DNA from: Shewanella livingstonensis
GTDB taxonomy: Bacteria; Pseudomonadota; Gammaproteobacteria; Enterobacterales; Shewanellaceae
Direction: 5' to 3'
Assembly: GCF_003855395.1 (NCBI RefSeq)
Contig: NZ_CP034015.1
Coordinates: 310,001 to 374,000 of the forward strand
DNA: 64,000 nt
Positions 51,141-61,328 of this stretch are shown one piece after another; position 1 is the first letter of the stretch, and each line of letters starts with the position of its first letter. Position numbers and translations under genes: made by a program. The notes below the pieces were generated by a model, which was not told where the DNA came from, did not search any database, and saw only the letters and a program-made list of their open reading frames with translations.

Positions 51141-52394
51141 CTAACACAATACGTTATTAAACGGCTCTACCGTAACTTGGGCGCCTTTAGGCGTGTCGCT
51201 TTGAAATTGGTCTAATATCACAAAGCAATTAGCCAAGCTCATTGATGTGAGCATGCCAGAGCCTTGACCACCGGTAATGGCTACTTCAAGCTCGCCAGCT
51301 TCATTACGGCTGAGGATACCGCGTTGGTATTCGACTCTGCCTGGGTGCTTACGTATATCAGTGAGTAGCTTTGCTTGGCAAAATAAAGGCGTTACCGGAT
51401 TGAGTCCCTGCATTTTTTTCAAAATGGGCAGCACTAGCTTATAAAAAGTCACCATCGAAGAGACTGGGTTACCGGGTAACCCACAAAAAATGGCATTATC
51501 TATTTTACCAAAGGCAAACGGTTTTCCTGGTTTTATGGCCAGTTTCCAAAAGGTGATTTGGCCTTCTTCAGACAAAATTTGCTTGGTAAAGTCAGCGTCA
51601 CCGACTGAGACGCCACCAGATGTTAATACCATATCCGCTTTGCTTGCCGCTTCTTTAAACGCACCTCGAATGGCTTCTTTATTGTCGGCGATTACGCCTA
51701 AGTCAATCCATTCAACATTACTTTTACTCAGTAAGCCTTGGATTGAATAGCGGTTAGAATCATAAATTTGTCCTGGAGCCAATTCACTTCCCACTGGGCG
51801 TAATTCATCGCCAGTAGAAAAGAAAGCCACCTTTAATTTACGGGTCACTCTTATTTGGCTAATACCTATGGTGGCAAGTACACCCATTTCTGCCGCACGG
51901 ATAATCATCCCACGGTGTAATACTTTTGTACCTGCAAGCAGCTCTTCTCCGCGACAGCGTACATTAGCGCCTAAGCGATGTGGATGTTCAATGGTAATTT
52001 GGTCTAGATCTGCTTGGGCTTTTTCTTGCATTTGCACGCTATCAAAACCAACCGGTACGGGGGCTCCTGTCATAATGCGGATACAGCTATTAGGAGTCAC
52101 TTGACCGTCGAATGGGTGGCCTGCAAAAGAGCTACCTATTAGGGTTAATGTAGTTTGCTCTTGTGATGCAGCTAAATCAGCGAAACGAAATGCATAACCG
52201 TCCATTGCCGAGTTATCAAACGGAGGTAAATCAATACTCGAGGCCAGATCTTCGGCAAGCACTCTGTCGATAGCTTGGGTTAATGTTACCATTTCGGTAT
52301 CTTGGGTTGCTTCAACTTGAGCTAAAAGTTGCTCAATTGCTTGATCGGGATGAAGCAATGCTGGTTGAGCGCAAGGGTCTTGATTACTAGACAT
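51141..52394 (-). CDS. moeA: Molybdopterin molybdenumtransferase MoeA
   Basis: A 417-residue enzyme that inserts molybdate into adenylated molybdopterin. Family blocks are LAEDLASSIDLPPFDNSAMDGYAFR (in two parts), IMTGAPVPVG, the VRCRGEELLAGTKVL loop, STGDELRPVGSELAPGQIYDSN, VLTSGGVSVGDADFTK, and FGKIDNAIFCGLPGNPVSSMVTFY. It begins the moeA-moeB operon and is divergent from the yhbQ gene with about 130 bases between. Confidence 0.96.
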   Translation of the reverse strand: MSSNQDPCAQPALLHPDQAIEQLLAQVEATQDTEMVTLTQAIDRVLAEDLASSIDLPPFDNSAMDGYAFRFADLAASQEQTTLTLIGSSFAGHPFDGQVTPNSCIRIMTGAPVPVGFDSVQMQEKAQADLDQITIEHPHRLGANVRCRGEELLAGTKVLHRGMIIRAAEMGVLATIGISQIRVTRKLKVAFFSTGDELRPVGSELAPGQIYDSNRYSIQGLLSKSNVEWIDLGVIADNKEAIRGAFKEAASKADMVLTSGGVSVGDADFTKQILSEEGQITFWKLAIKPGKPFAFGKIDNAIFCGLPGNPVSSMVTFYKLVLPILKKMQGLNPVTPLFCQAKLLTDIRKHPGRVEYQRGILSRNEAGELEVAITGGQGSGMLTSMSLANCFVILDQFQSDTPKGAQVTVEPFNNVLC

Positions 52395-52528
52395 CAGAAC
52401 TTCCTTAATGAAACGCTAAAATACCATTTGTAGTATCTTGGCTAAATATGGGTGTTTGCTTTTTAATGGTGCTTAGTATGCCATGATGGCACAAGCGTTT
52501 TATGATCACACTTAAGGTTTTATATTTT

Positions 52529-52843
52529 ATGCCGAAAAATAACGCCAATGCTGGATGGTATTTGTACATTATTCGCTGTGCAAATTCACATTTATACACT
52601 GGTATTACTACGGATGTTTCACGTCGCTTTGCTGAGCATCAAGCTAGCGGAGCAAAAGCGGCTAAATACTTAAAAGGTAAAGGGCCGTTAACTTTGGTTT
52701 ACCAAGAGCCGTTGAGCGACCGAAGTGAGGCTTCAAAACGTGAAATTGTCATCAAAAAATATTCGCGTCAGCAAAAATTATTACTGATTGAACAGTGTGA
52801 GTTAAGCCGCCACTCGACAAACACTAGTGCACTTGCAGAGTGA
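52529..52843 (+). CDS. GIY-YIG domain protein YhbQ (UPF0213)
   Basis: A 104-residue single-domain GIY-YIG protein: GWYLYIIRCANSHLYTGITTDVSRRFAEHQ contains the Y-x-Y-I motif and the catalytic Arg in the VSRRFAEH helix, and ends with ALKREIVIKK-type helices (SKREIVIKKYSRQQKLLLIE). E. coli YhbQ belongs to this family. The ATG at 52529 gives the typical length; 52502 is an alternative. The role is thought to involve DNA repair but is unproven. Confidence 0.86.
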   Translation: MPKNNANAGWYLYIIRCANSHLYTGITTDVSRRFAEHQASGAKAAKYLKGKGPLTLVYQEPLSDRSEASKREIVIKKYSRQQKLLLIEQCELSRHSTNTSALAE

Positions 52844-52851
52844 CGATATGA

Positions 52852-54711
52852 CTACTTAGAAGCTCTTAATACAGGATACTTCATGTATTCGTTATCATAA
52901 TATGGGCTACGCTCATAAAACCAACGTAATCTTGCCTCACTGTCTTGGGCAAAATCGCTGTTCTGTAGCGCTAAATCAAATTCTGTTTGTAGGGCGGGAT
53001 TATTGCTTAACATTTTTGCGGCCAAAGGTTCGACGGCATAGTCCTCAATGTATTCAGTGCGAGTAAAAATAGGATTAAAAAAGCCCCAGTAAAATAATGA
53101 ATCCTCTGCCTGAGGCTCAAGGAGCAGCATGGCTAAGTCGCCCAAAGGCTGGTCGGTTGGAATACGCACTGTACCAGCCGGAAGCTGAGTATTGATTTTG
53201 TGATGAGTGGTCGTTGCCGTTACTGTTTGATGGCCTTCGTAATCAGTACTTGAGAATGTCGGCTCGCTGAATTGATATTGCTGGGCGGTGATTGATGTTG
53301 GTTTATTCAGTCGTGTCATTCTAATGCCGTGTAAAGATAAACGCTCAATAACGTCAGCCCACTGAGGCGGAATATAATAAGCTACCGGACGTGTCACTGT
53401 AATAACAGCTTGTGTGTTAGCCACAATGGGTAAGTTTTTATATAACTTAGGTTCACCGGTCCAACGTACCACTTTGTCACCACTGATCAGGCTTTGCTCG
53501 ATACGGTAATTAATACCTTTGAAGTCTCGACCTTGTGCTAAGGTTTGATTTTGCCAACTCAGGGTTAACTTACTTGGGTTACGGTATTTATCTTCATTGA
53601 TAGCAGTTTTTAGCTTAGTGCTATTTTTAGCTACTGTCTTAAGGGTTTGTTCCAGCATTACATAAGTGCCAAGTACGCGTTGCTTGTAAGGTTTAAGGCT
53701 GTGGTTTTCAATTAAAATAGTCGGTAAATGACGTGCATCGCCGTAGCCATTGGAAAATCGTGGGCTAGGGTTCCAAAGTGATACACCTTTATTCATGTCG
53801 GTATTATCGTTAGCAAACACTAACGGACCGGGGATATGACCTTGTTTGGTTAATGCCTTTTCCACGCTAGGGCGGTAAATAGAATCTAACCATGTAAAAA
53901 TACTTGGGCTATAGCCTTGTGCAACGTTGTAGCCAAAGGTGACATCGTATTGGTAGTCAATACCGTCGGTGACATGGATATCAATGTATAAATCTGGTTG
54001 CCAAATATTAATCGCTCGAATGAGGTGCTGCATTTCCAATGCATCAGCTTTAGCATAATCTCGATTTAAATTAAGGTTGTTAGCCGTTGTGCGCCAGCCC
54101 ATATTAACCGGCCCGCGCTGATTAACGCGATTGAATTTGCTGCTACGTTCGTGAGCATCAACACTAAAAATAGGAATAAACAGTAAATTAACGTTTTCAA
54201 GCAGATCGCGCTTGTTACGATGGCTGATATCACGTAGTAGCATCATGCCTGCATCTTTACCGTCAATTTCACCTGAATGAATACCTGCTTGCACTAATAC
54301 GGTTGCCTTACCGTTATCACTTAATGCTTGTGCCGTTGACACCCCGTCTTGTGACGCAACAATCATCCATATATCTCGTCCTTGGGGGCTTTTACCAATG
54401 CTGACTTTTTGTAATACGTCGCTACTGTCGACGAGTTTGTCTAACCATTCCATAGTGTCGTGATAGTTTGGGCTGGAAACATAGTCTTGTTGTTCAAAAG
54501 GGGTTGCCCATGGCTGATCTGCACTTAACAGTAACGTTTCACTGGCGCCTGACCAAGGGTGAATGGGTGGCAGTATGCTGTCGTTTTCGAGATGCGTTAT
54601 TTGCTCTGCTGGTACCTGAGGGGTAGCAGGCAAAGCATTGTTAGCATAAGTGAAAGTGGAGCAGATAAGTAACGGACTAACCATTAAACTAGCAAGCAAA
54701 AAGCGGCGCAT
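52852..54711 (-). CDS. M14-family zinc carboxypeptidase, exported
   Basis: A 619-residue periplasmic or secreted metallopeptidase with a signal peptide ending ICSTFTYAN at about 24. Zinc ligands are visible: His and Glu in AGIHSGEIDGKD (about 142-153) and the third ligand in LYIDIHVTDG near 240. A conserved NRDYAK stretch holds the substrate-binding Arg. The C-terminal half is a beta-rich domain of unknown use. AAGGGATATTC precedes the ATG. The substrate is unknown. A terminator follows. Confidence 0.9.
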   Translation of the reverse strand: MRRFLLASLMVSPLLICSTFTYANNALPATPQVPAEQITHLENDSILPPIHPWSGASETLLLSADQPWATPFEQQDYVSSPNYHDTMEWLDKLVDSSDVLQKVSIGKSPQGRDIWMIVASQDGVSTAQALSDNGKATVLVQAGIHSGEIDGKDAGMMLLRDISHRNKRDLLENVNLLFIPIFSVDAHERSSKFNRVNQRGPVNMGWRTTANNLNLNRDYAKADALEMQHLIRAINIWQPDLYIDIHVTDGIDYQYDVTFGYNVAQGYSPSIFTWLDSIYRPSVEKALTKQGHIPGPLVFANDNTDMNKGVSLWNPSPRFSNGYGDARHLPTILIENHSLKPYKQRVLGTYVMLEQTLKTVAKNSTKLKTAINEDKYRNPSKLTLSWQNQTLAQGRDFKGINYRIEQSLISGDKVVRWTGEPKLYKNLPIVANTQAVITVTRPVAYYIPPQWADVIERLSLHGIRMTRLNKPTSITAQQYQFSEPTFSSTDYEGHQTVTATTTHHKINTQLPAGTVRIPTDQPLGDLAMLLLEPQAEDSLFYWGFFNPIFTRTEYIEDYAVEPLAAKMLSNNPALQTEFDLALQNSDFAQDSEARLRWFYERSPYYDNEYMKYPVLRASK

Positions 54712-54823
54712 GAATATCCCTTTGAATGGTGATGGTGTCGAAATACAGTCATGGCATCATAACACTGCCTATCAACAGTTTCAGTGGCTTTTACTCTTAT
54801 AAATTAACTGGATTTGTGCAGAT

Positions 54824-54851
54824 AAAAAATCCCAACCGAAGCTGGGATTTT
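54824..54851 (-). terminator. Hairpin of terminator form upstream of the M14 peptidase gene, downstream of pckA
   Basis: aaaatccca (54826-54834) and tgggatttt (54843-54851), with a stable UUCG-type loop and an AT-rich T-run on the minus strand. It lies just past the pckA stop at 54898, so it should end minus-strand pckA transcription before the M14 gene starts. Confidence 0.88.
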
Positions 54852-54897
54852 AGGGATGACATCGCATTATGTTAATTGCGAATTATTGATAGGTTAG

Positions 54898-56439
54898 TTA
54901 TGCGTTAGGGCCAGCATTTTTAATCGCTTCAGACACTTTGTATTTTGCAAAGTTATCACTGAACTCTTGTGCTAGCTGCTGTGCATATTTTGCATACTCA
55001 GCTTTATCTGCCCATGTGTTAACAGGATTTAACAAGCCAGTGTCAACGCCCGATACACGAACAGGGACATTTAAATTCAGTTTATCGATATGCTCGGTGG
55101 CAACATCTTTTAGCTCACCGCTAACAATAGCATCAACAATGGCGCGAGTTGTTGGGATATCAAAACGTTTACCTACACCATGTGGACCACCGGTCCAGCC
55201 AGTGTTAACAAGGTAAACTTGGCTGCCAAACGATTCAATACGTTTCATTAGTAGTTCAGCATACACTCCAGCTGGACGTGGGAAAAATGGTGCACCAAAA
55301 CAAGTGGAGAAGGTCGATTGAATTGCAGACGTAGAACCTATTTCAGTAGAGCCTACTTTCGCGGTGTAACCCGATAAAAAATGATATGCAGCTTGTTCTT
55401 TGCTTAATATCGACACTGGCGGTAATACGCCTGATACATCACAAGTTAAGAAAACCACAGCATGAGGTTCTGCACCACGGTTATCTTCTTTACGTTGAGC
55501 AATGTGCTCTAAAGGATAAGCGGCACGGCCATTTTCTGACAGGCTAGTATCTTTATAATCAGGTACTTGTTGTTCATCAAGTACCACGTTTTCAAGTACG
55601 GTACCGAAACGGATCGCATCCCAAATTACAGGTTCATTTTTTTGGCTAAGATCGATGCATTTTGCATAGCAACCGCCTTCGATATTAAATACGCCACCAG
55701 GTGCCCAGCCGTGTTCATCATCACCGATCAGGAAACGTTTTGGATCAGCAGAAAGCGTGGTTTTACCGGTACCCGATAGGCCGAAGAATAATGTGGTATC
55801 ACCATCGTGGCCGACGTTAGCCGAGCAATGCATGGGTAACACACCTTTAGCGGGTAATAGGAAGTTTTGTACCGAGAACATCGACTTCTTCATTTCACCT
55901 GCATATTTCAACCCTGCAAGCAGTACTTTTCGCTCGGCAAAGTTAACAATAACGGCGGCTTCAGAGTTTGTGCCATCACGTTCAGGTTCACATACGAACC
56001 CTGGTGCATTGATAATTTGCCAGATGTCTTTGTTACCACGATTAAAGATTTCTGGAGCGATAAATAAATTACGTGCAAACAGTTGATGCCACGCGAACTC
56101 AGTGGTTACACGTACAGGAATATAATGTTCATCATCAGCGCCAACTTCTAGTGCTGATGTAAACAACTCTTTGTCTGCAAGGTAGGCTTCTACCCGGCCC
56201 CATAACGCATCAAATTTGCCAGCATCAAACGGACGGTTTACTTTGCCCCATTCAATATCGGCTTCAGTGTTTACCTCTTTGACGATAAATCGGTCATTAG
56301 GTGAACGCCCCGTTCTTTCCCCTGTCTTGACCGCTAAGGCCCCGTTCGCGGTCAGTTGACCTTCTCCACGAAAAAGTGCGATTTCTACCAGCTGTGCTGT
56401 CGTAGGGTTAAGGTGAACGCGGTTAGATACATCCGCCAT
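54898..56439 (-). CDS. pckA: Phosphoenolpyruvate carboxykinase (ATP)
   Basis: Catalyses oxaloacetate plus ATP to phosphoenolpyruvate, CO2 and ADP, the key gluconeogenic step. The 513-residue protein has [15 protein letters not shown] near 43-57, the Walker-type loop [16 protein letters not shown], metal-site LIGDDEHGW, and [15 protein letters not shown]. It ends [17 protein letters not shown] and later blocks. ATG 56439 is chosen for the GGAG eight bases upstream; an ATG at 56454 lies before that site. It is transcribed away from hslO, after its terminator. Confidence 0.96.
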   Translation of the reverse strand: MADVSNRVHLNPTTAQLVEIALFRGEGQLTANGALAVKTGERTGRSPNDRFIVKEVNTEADIEWGKVNRPFDAGKFDALWGRVEAYLADKELFTSALEVGADDEHYIPVRVTTEFAWHQLFARNLFIAPEIFNRGNKDIWQIINAPGFVCEPERDGTNSEAAVIVNFAERKVLLAGLKYAGEMKKSMFSVQNFLLPAKGVLPMHCSANVGHDGDTTLFFGLSGTGKTTLSADPKRFLIGDDEHGWAPGGVFNIEGGCYAKCIDLSQKNEPVIWDAIRFGTVLENVVLDEQQVPDYKDTSLSENGRAAYPLEHIAQRKEDNRGAEPHAVVFLTCDVSGVLPPVSILSKEQAAYHFLSGYTAKVGSTEIGSTSAIQSTFSTCFGAPFFPRPAGVYAELLMKRIESFGSQVYLVNTGWTGGPHGVGKRFDIPTTRAIVDAIVSGELKDVATEHIDKLNLNVPVRVSGVDTGLLNPVNTWADKAEYAKYAQQLAQEFSDNFAKYKVSEAIKNAGPNA

Positions 56440-56647
56440 AGTATTGATCTCCATGTCTTTTAGGCCGTGTTTCGTCGTGAATAGCTATTGGGGTTCGGTA
56501 TTAAAACTCAGCTTGATATTATGTTTGCTCGATGGCCATAAACTAATGTGAGGGATTGTAACGCAAGTTAATGCATTGGTAACCAACAGTTTGGTAATTT
56601 TTTTGAAAGTAAGTTAACTTTTAAATAGTTTTTACATGTTTTAGACG

Positions 56648-56674
56648 AAAAAAAAGCGCTTAATGCGCTTTTTT
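56648..56674 (-). terminator. Terminator of hslR-hslO
   Basis: aaaaagcgc (56651-56659), loop ttaat, gcgcttttt (56665-56673). It lies 33 bases past the hslO stop, in front of pckA. Confidence 0.9.
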
Positions 56675-56706
56675 GTAATGAATCACGTAATTTTAAACGT
56701 TATTGA

Positions 56707-57567
56707 TTACTGTTTTGCTTGGCTGCTATGACTACCGGAATATAACGCCGCAATATCAATTGCATCAAAAGAGTACTTAGCGGTGCAGTATTCACAATCC
56801 ATCTCGATTTTTCCATCTTCAGCCAAAATGACCTCAACTTCAGTTTGCGATAACGTTTTGATTGCTGCGCCACTGCGATCACGAGAACAGCTACATTTAA
56901 ACGTTACATCAACAGGGTCAAATAAGCGCACTTCTTCTTGATGATACAAGCGGTGTAATACTTGTTCTGCATCAAGCGTGAATAACTCTTCTGCTTTAAT
57001 GGTACCAGTCAATGCAGAGATATGTTCAAAGTCATCATTTTTATCAGACTTTGATGGCAACACTTGAACTAACATACCTGCAGCTTGTTTACCGTTAGCA
57101 AATAATTGAATTTGAGTTGGTAACTGCTCTGATTGGTTAAAGTATTCTTCTAAACAGGCCGCTAGATCGGCATGTTCTAGTGATACAATACCTTGATAAC
57201 GTTCACCTTCATCAGGTGTTAAGGTGATCACCATGTAGCCTTTACCAAGCATTTGTTGCAAGCTCGCATCTGCAGCAATGTCACCCTTCCAACGTGCTAC
57301 ACCGCGTAATACTTGCTTATTATTACCATTGATTACCGCCAAAGAAACTGGGCCATCACCTTGCAACTGCACGCTAATGTCACCACTAAACTTAATGGTT
57401 GCTGTGAGTAATGATGTTGCAGCCATTAACTCACCGATTAGACACTGTAATGCCACAGGATAGGTATGTGCCGAAAGCACTTCTTGGTAACTACTTTCTA
57501 GTTGGACTATCTCGCCTCGCACATCGACATTATCAAAAATGTAGCGATGTAAAATATCATTGTTCAT
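56707..57567 (-). CDS. hslO: Redox-regulated chaperone Hsp33
   Basis: A 286-residue chaperone that is switched on by oxidative unfolding. The N-terminal domain contains [31 protein letters not shown] (in two parts) and GMLVQVLP. The C-terminal redox switch has the zinc cysteines [11 protein letters not shown] and [10 protein letters not shown], giving CxC and CxxC spaced by about 30 residues. It is 25 bases downstream of hslR on the same strand. Confidence 0.95.
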   Translation of the reverse strand: MNNDILHRYIFDNVDVRGEIVQLESSYQEVLSAHTYPVALQCLIGELMAATSLLTATIKFSGDISVQLQGDGPVSLAVINGNNKQVLRGVARWKGDIAADASLQQMLGKGYMVITLTPDEGERYQGIVSLEHADLAACLEEYFNQSEQLPTQIQLFANGKQAAGMLVQVLPSKSDKNDDFEHISALTGTIKAEELFTLDAEQVLHRLYHQEEVRLFDPVDVTFKCSCSRDRSGAAIKTLSQTEVEVILAEDGKIEMDCEYCTAKYSFDAIDIAALYSGSHSSQAKQ

Positions 57568-57592
57568 CTATATTCTCTTACTCTTTGGGCGC

Positions 57593-57991
57593 CTAGTAAT
57601 CTTTGAAGCGCATAATCTGTCGTCGTTGTTTTTTATCCGGTTTATGATCTGGAGCCGGATTGTTCAAAATATTTAGCCGTCGGGCTTCAGCGTTTATAAT
57701 CCGTTTGCTAATGCTCTCAGGTGTTTCTTCGTATAGGGTTTGCGCTACACTGGCGCTTTGTCTATGACCCGATAATTGGAGGACAATTATCTCTCTATCA
57801 TCATTACCTTGGCGAAGGCGGATTTTTGCACCCACTTCAGCATTCTTACTGGATTTAGTCCTTTGGCCGTTGTAATGTACTTTACCGCCATTGATCATGT
57901 CTTTTGCGATAGCGCGGGTTTTATAAAATCGTGCCGCCCATAACCATTTGTCGAGCCGAATAAAGCTTCTTTCGGGCTGAGTTTGAGTCAA
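57593..57991 (-). CDS. hslR: Ribosome-associated heat shock protein Hsp15
   Basis: A 132-residue S4-domain protein that recycles 50S subunits with a stuck nascent chain. Signature: FIRLDKWLWAARFYKTRAIAKDMINGGKVHYNGQRTK (in two parts), then VGAKIRLRQGNDDREIIVLQLSG. The C-terminus is basic (KPDKKQRRQIMRF). It precedes hslO, and both are heat-shock genes in E. coli. No sigma-32 promoter was resolved here. Confidence 0.94.
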   Translation of the reverse strand: MTQTQPERSFIRLDKWLWAARFYKTRAIAKDMINGGKVHYNGQRTKSSKNAEVGAKIRLRQGNDDREIIVLQLSGHRQSASVAQTLYEETPESISKRIINAEARRLNILNNPAPDHKPDKKQRRQIMRFKDY

Positions 57992-58256
57992 TTGACCTCC
58001 AAAACCGGGATGATTTCACAGACGGAGTAACCTAACTGCCATACAATGTATGTATTATTATAAAACCGGGCAATATTATGGCTCTTTTTATGGGCGCAAA
58101 GTTAGCATATTTGATGGAGATTCGCCAATCGATATGCTGTGGGGTTGTTGCTTTATCCTGTGTGGGTTAGCATGTCGGCTGCATATGTATTTAAAGCATT
58201 TTATTAACAATTAGAACAGAGACCTGTACCAAGACGTATAGAGGGTCCAATAAAAT
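57992..58256. other. Divergent region between hslR and gspC
   Basis: About 265 bases. It should carry promoters for hslR (minus) and the gsp operon (plus). I see no confident box or operator. Confidence 0.4.
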
Positions 58257-59171
58257 ATGGATTTATTAGATAAACTGATCACCAATGCCGCAAAAATACC
58301 ACATAAGTTATTGAGTATGATTGTATTTTGGCTAGGATTGGTCATTGTGTTGTTATTAACAGCGCAGATTACATGGAAGTTGATGCCGGTATCATCGCAA
58401 TCTGCAGTCTGGCAACCATCCCCCATCTCAGCGGGCACTGCAAAGCGTATCGAGCTTGCCGGTGTGCGTAATCTATTCCTGTTTGGTCGCTTAGACAATA
58501 ATAGCAATAAACCTAAAGTTGAAGTCGTAGAGCAAATCACTGATGCACCTAAAACAAACTTGTCTATTCAATTGACAGGGGTTGTTGCATCAACAGAGGA
58601 AGCTCAAGGTTTAGCTGTTATTGAGTCTAGTGGGCAACAAGAAACCTATGGTTTAGGCGATAAAATCAAAGGAACTTCAGCTTCTTTAAAAGAGGTTTAT
58701 GCAGACCGAATTATTATTAGTAATAGTGGTCGTTATGAAACCTTAATGCTGGACGGTCTTCAATACACCACGCAAGGTGCAGCAAACTCACAGCTACAAC
58801 AGGCCAAGGTCGATCAACAGGTAACTCGAGTTGATCGGCGCGATAATCAACGTTTTTCTGAAGATTTGTCTAATTCTCGAGACGAGCTATTAGCAGACCC
58901 AAGTAAAATTACTGACTTTTTGGCTATTTCACCGGTACGTAATGGTGATGAGTTAGCGGGTTACCGTTTAAATCCCGGTAAAGATGTGGCGTTGTTTAAG
59001 CAAGCGGGTTTTCAGGCTAACGATTTAGCCAAATCAATAAATGGATTTGATCTGACCGATATGGGTCAGGCATTAGAAGTGATGGCACAACTGCCTGAGC
59101 TCACCGAAATGGCTGTCATGGTTGAGCGTGAAGGACAGTTGGTCGAAATCATGTTTAGTTTGCCAGAATAA
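58257..59171 (+). CDS. gspC: Type II secretion system protein GspC
   Basis: A 304-residue inner-membrane protein linking the secretin to the inner-membrane platform. One helix (LLSMIVFWLGLVIVLLLTAQI, about 20-40), the homology region (NLFLFGRLDNN, LSIQLTGVVASTEEAQGLAVIESSGQQETYGLGDKI in parts), a linker, and a PDZ domain at the C-terminus (RLNPGKDVALFKQAGFQANDLAKSINGFDLTD in two parts) are all present. It leads the gsp operon. Confidence 0.94.
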   Translation: MDLLDKLITNAAKIPHKLLSMIVFWLGLVIVLLLTAQITWKLMPVSSQSAVWQPSPISAGTAKRIELAGVRNLFLFGRLDNNSNKPKVEVVEQITDAPKTNLSIQLTGVVASTEEAQGLAVIESSGQQETYGLGDKIKGTSASLKEVYADRIIISNSGRYETLMLDGLQYTTQGAANSQLQQAKVDQQVTRVDRRDNQRFSEDLSNSRDELLADPSKITDFLAISPVRNGDELAGYRLNPGKDVALFKQAGFQANDLAKSINGFDLTDMGQALEVMAQLPELTEMAVMVEREGQLVEIMFSLPE

Positions 59172-59195
59172 ATTGGCGTTAGAGGATTGAGTAGA

Positions 59196-61328
59196 ATGAA
59201 TAATAAAGGGATCCGACATAACATTATTGCTGGAATGCTTATGGGCGCTGCAATGATAGCAGCACCAAGTGCTTGGTCGGAACAATATGCCGCCAACTTT
59301 AAAGGCACAGACATTCAAGAGTTTATTAATATTGTCGGTAAAAACCTCAATAAAACCATTATTGTAGATCCTACAGTACGCGGCAAAATTAATGTCCGTA
59401 GCTACGATTTACTCAATGATGATCAATATTACCAATTCTTCCTTAACGTACTCCAAGTGTATGGTTATGCCGTGGTTGAAATGGAAAACCACGTTATTAA
59501 AGTCATTAAAGATAAAGATGCCAAAATGGCGTCTATTCGTGTTGCTGATGACAATGCTCCAGGTGTTGGTGATGAAATGGTCACCCGTATTGTTCCTTTA
59601 TACAATTCTGAAGCTAAGCAGCTTGCACCGTTACTGCGTCAGTTAAATGATAATGCTGGTGGCGGTAATGTTGTTAACTATGACCAATCGAATGTGTTAA
59701 TGATTTCTGGCCGAGCAGCAGTAGTAAACAAGCTGGTAGAGATTGTTCGCCGTGTGGATAAACAAGGCGATACCGACGTGCAAGTTGTGGCATTAGACTA
59801 TGCCTCTGCAGGTGAAATTGTCCGTATCATCGATACTTTATATCGCTCTAGTGCGAACCAATCACAATTGCCTGGTCAAGCACCTAAAGTGGTTGCTGAT
59901 GAACGCATGAATGCGGTTATTGTCAGTGGTGACGAAAAAAGCCGCCAACGTGTTATCGAGTTAATTAAACGTCTCGATGCCGAACAAGCGAGTACCGGCA
60001 ATACTAAAGTGCGTTATTTACGATATGCCAAAGCAGAAGACTTAGTTGAAGTGTTAACCGGTTTTGCGCAAAACTTACAAGATAATAAAGAAGGCGCTAG
60101 CACTCAGCAGGGGGGCTCAACTAAACGTCGTAATGATATTAATATTATGGCTCACAACGACACTAACTCGTTGGTGATTAGTGCTGAACCAGATCAGTTA
60201 AGGACAATTGAAAGCGTGATTAATCAGCTGGATATTCGTCGTGCGCAAGTGCTCGTTGAAGCTATTATTGTTGAAATAGCCGAAGGCGACAACGTTGGTT
60301 TTGGCGTGCAATGGGGTAGCGAAGCAGGTGGGTTAACTCAGTTTAACAATATTGGCCCAACCATTGGTGAAGTCGGTGCTGGAGTCTGGTCTGCTCGTGA
60401 AACAGACGGTACTAGTATAACAACCATTGATGGTAATGGTAACCCAACAACCACTACCAACCCAACATCAGATGGTGACTTTACCTTGATCGCCCAAGCA
60501 TTGGGTAAAGTAAATGGTATGGCGTGGGGCGTGACCACAGGTAACTTTGCCGCGTTAATCCAAGCGGTTTCAAGTGATACCAATTCCAACGTATTGGCAA
60601 CACCGTCTATTACCACGCTCGATAACCAAGAAGCGTCGTTTATTGTCGGTGATGAAGTGCCGATTATTACTGGTTCAACCTCAAGCTCTAACAATGATAA
60701 TCCTTTCCAAACGGTAGAACGTAAGGAAGTGGGGGTTAAGCTTAAAGTGGTGCCGCAAATTAACGAAGGTTCGTCGGTTAAGTTAACTATCGAACAAGAA
60801 GTCTCGGGTGTGAATGGTAATACTGGCGTAGACATCAGTTTCTCTACTCGTCGTTTAACCACTACAGTTATGGCAGATTCTGGCCAAATTGTAGTGCTGG
60901 GTGGATTAATTAACGAAGAAGTACAAGAAAGTGTGCAAAAAGTCCCAATTCTTGGCGATATTCCTTTTATAGGTCATTTATTCAAGTCTTCTTCTAGTAA
61001 GAAAACGAAAAAGAATTTAATGATTTTTATTAAGCCCACCATTATCCGTGACGGTATGACAATGGAAGGGATAGCTGGTCGTAAATATAATTACTTCAGA
61101 GCATTGCAGCTTGAACAGCAAGCGCGTGGTATTAACTTAATGCCAAATACTCAAGTACCCGTATTAGAAGAATGGGATCAAGACGCTTACATACCTGAAG
61201 ACGTTAACGATATGCTTGATCGCTATAAAAGCGGCAAAGGGCTGAGTACTGATATGCGTGATTCAGATCCAGCTTTGCGCACCATCGATGAAAGCATGCA
61301 AAAGGACAAGGCTCAACACAATGACTGA
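59196..61328 (+). CDS. gspD: Type II secretion system secretin GspD
   Basis: A 710-residue outer-membrane secretin. A signal peptide (about 1-27, APSAWSEQ) is followed by N0 ([37 protein letters not shown] in parts), the N1-N3 repeats with NVLMISGRA and [12 protein letters not shown], and the secretin domain: [37 protein letters not shown] (in parts), and [32 protein letters not shown] (in parts). The ATG at 59196 is used; a TTG nine bases earlier abuts the AGAGGA ribosome site. Confidence 0.95.
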   Translation: MNNKGIRHNIIAGMLMGAAMIAAPSAWSEQYAANFKGTDIQEFINIVGKNLNKTIIVDPTVRGKINVRSYDLLNDDQYYQFFLNVLQVYGYAVVEMENHVIKVIKDKDAKMASIRVADDNAPGVGDEMVTRIVPLYNSEAKQLAPLLRQLNDNAGGGNVVNYDQSNVLMISGRAAVVNKLVEIVRRVDKQGDTDVQVVALDYASAGEIVRIIDTLYRSSANQSQLPGQAPKVVADERMNAVIVSGDEKSRQRVIELIKRLDAEQASTGNTKVRYLRYAKAEDLVEVLTGFAQNLQDNKEGASTQQGGSTKRRNDINIMAHNDTNSLVISAEPDQLRTIESVINQLDIRRAQVLVEAIIVEIAEGDNVGFGVQWGSEAGGLTQFNNIGPTIGEVGAGVWSARETDGTSITTIDGNGNPTTTTNPTSDGDFTLIAQALGKVNGMAWGVTTGNFAALIQAVSSDTNSNVLATPSITTLDNQEASFIVGDEVPIITGSTSSSNNDNPFQTVERKEVGVKLKVVPQINEGSSVKLTIEQEVSGVNGNTGVDISFSTRRLTTTVMADSGQIVVLGGLINEEVQESVQKVPILGDIPFIGHLFKSSSSKKTKKNLMIFIKPTIIRDGMTMEGIAGRKYNYFRALQLEQQARGINLMPNTQVPVLEEWDQDAYIPEDVNDMLDRYKSGKGLSTDMRDSDPALRTIDESMQKDKAQHND

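Noticed and set aside
56521..56590. CRP site near TGTGAGGGATT and TTGGTAACCAA palindrome before pckA
   Set aside because: Only one half of the CRP consensus is present; the palindrome is short and no known regulator fits it.
60338..60862. 174-codon minus-strand frame inside gspD
   Set aside because: It is a shadow of the conserved secretin domain.
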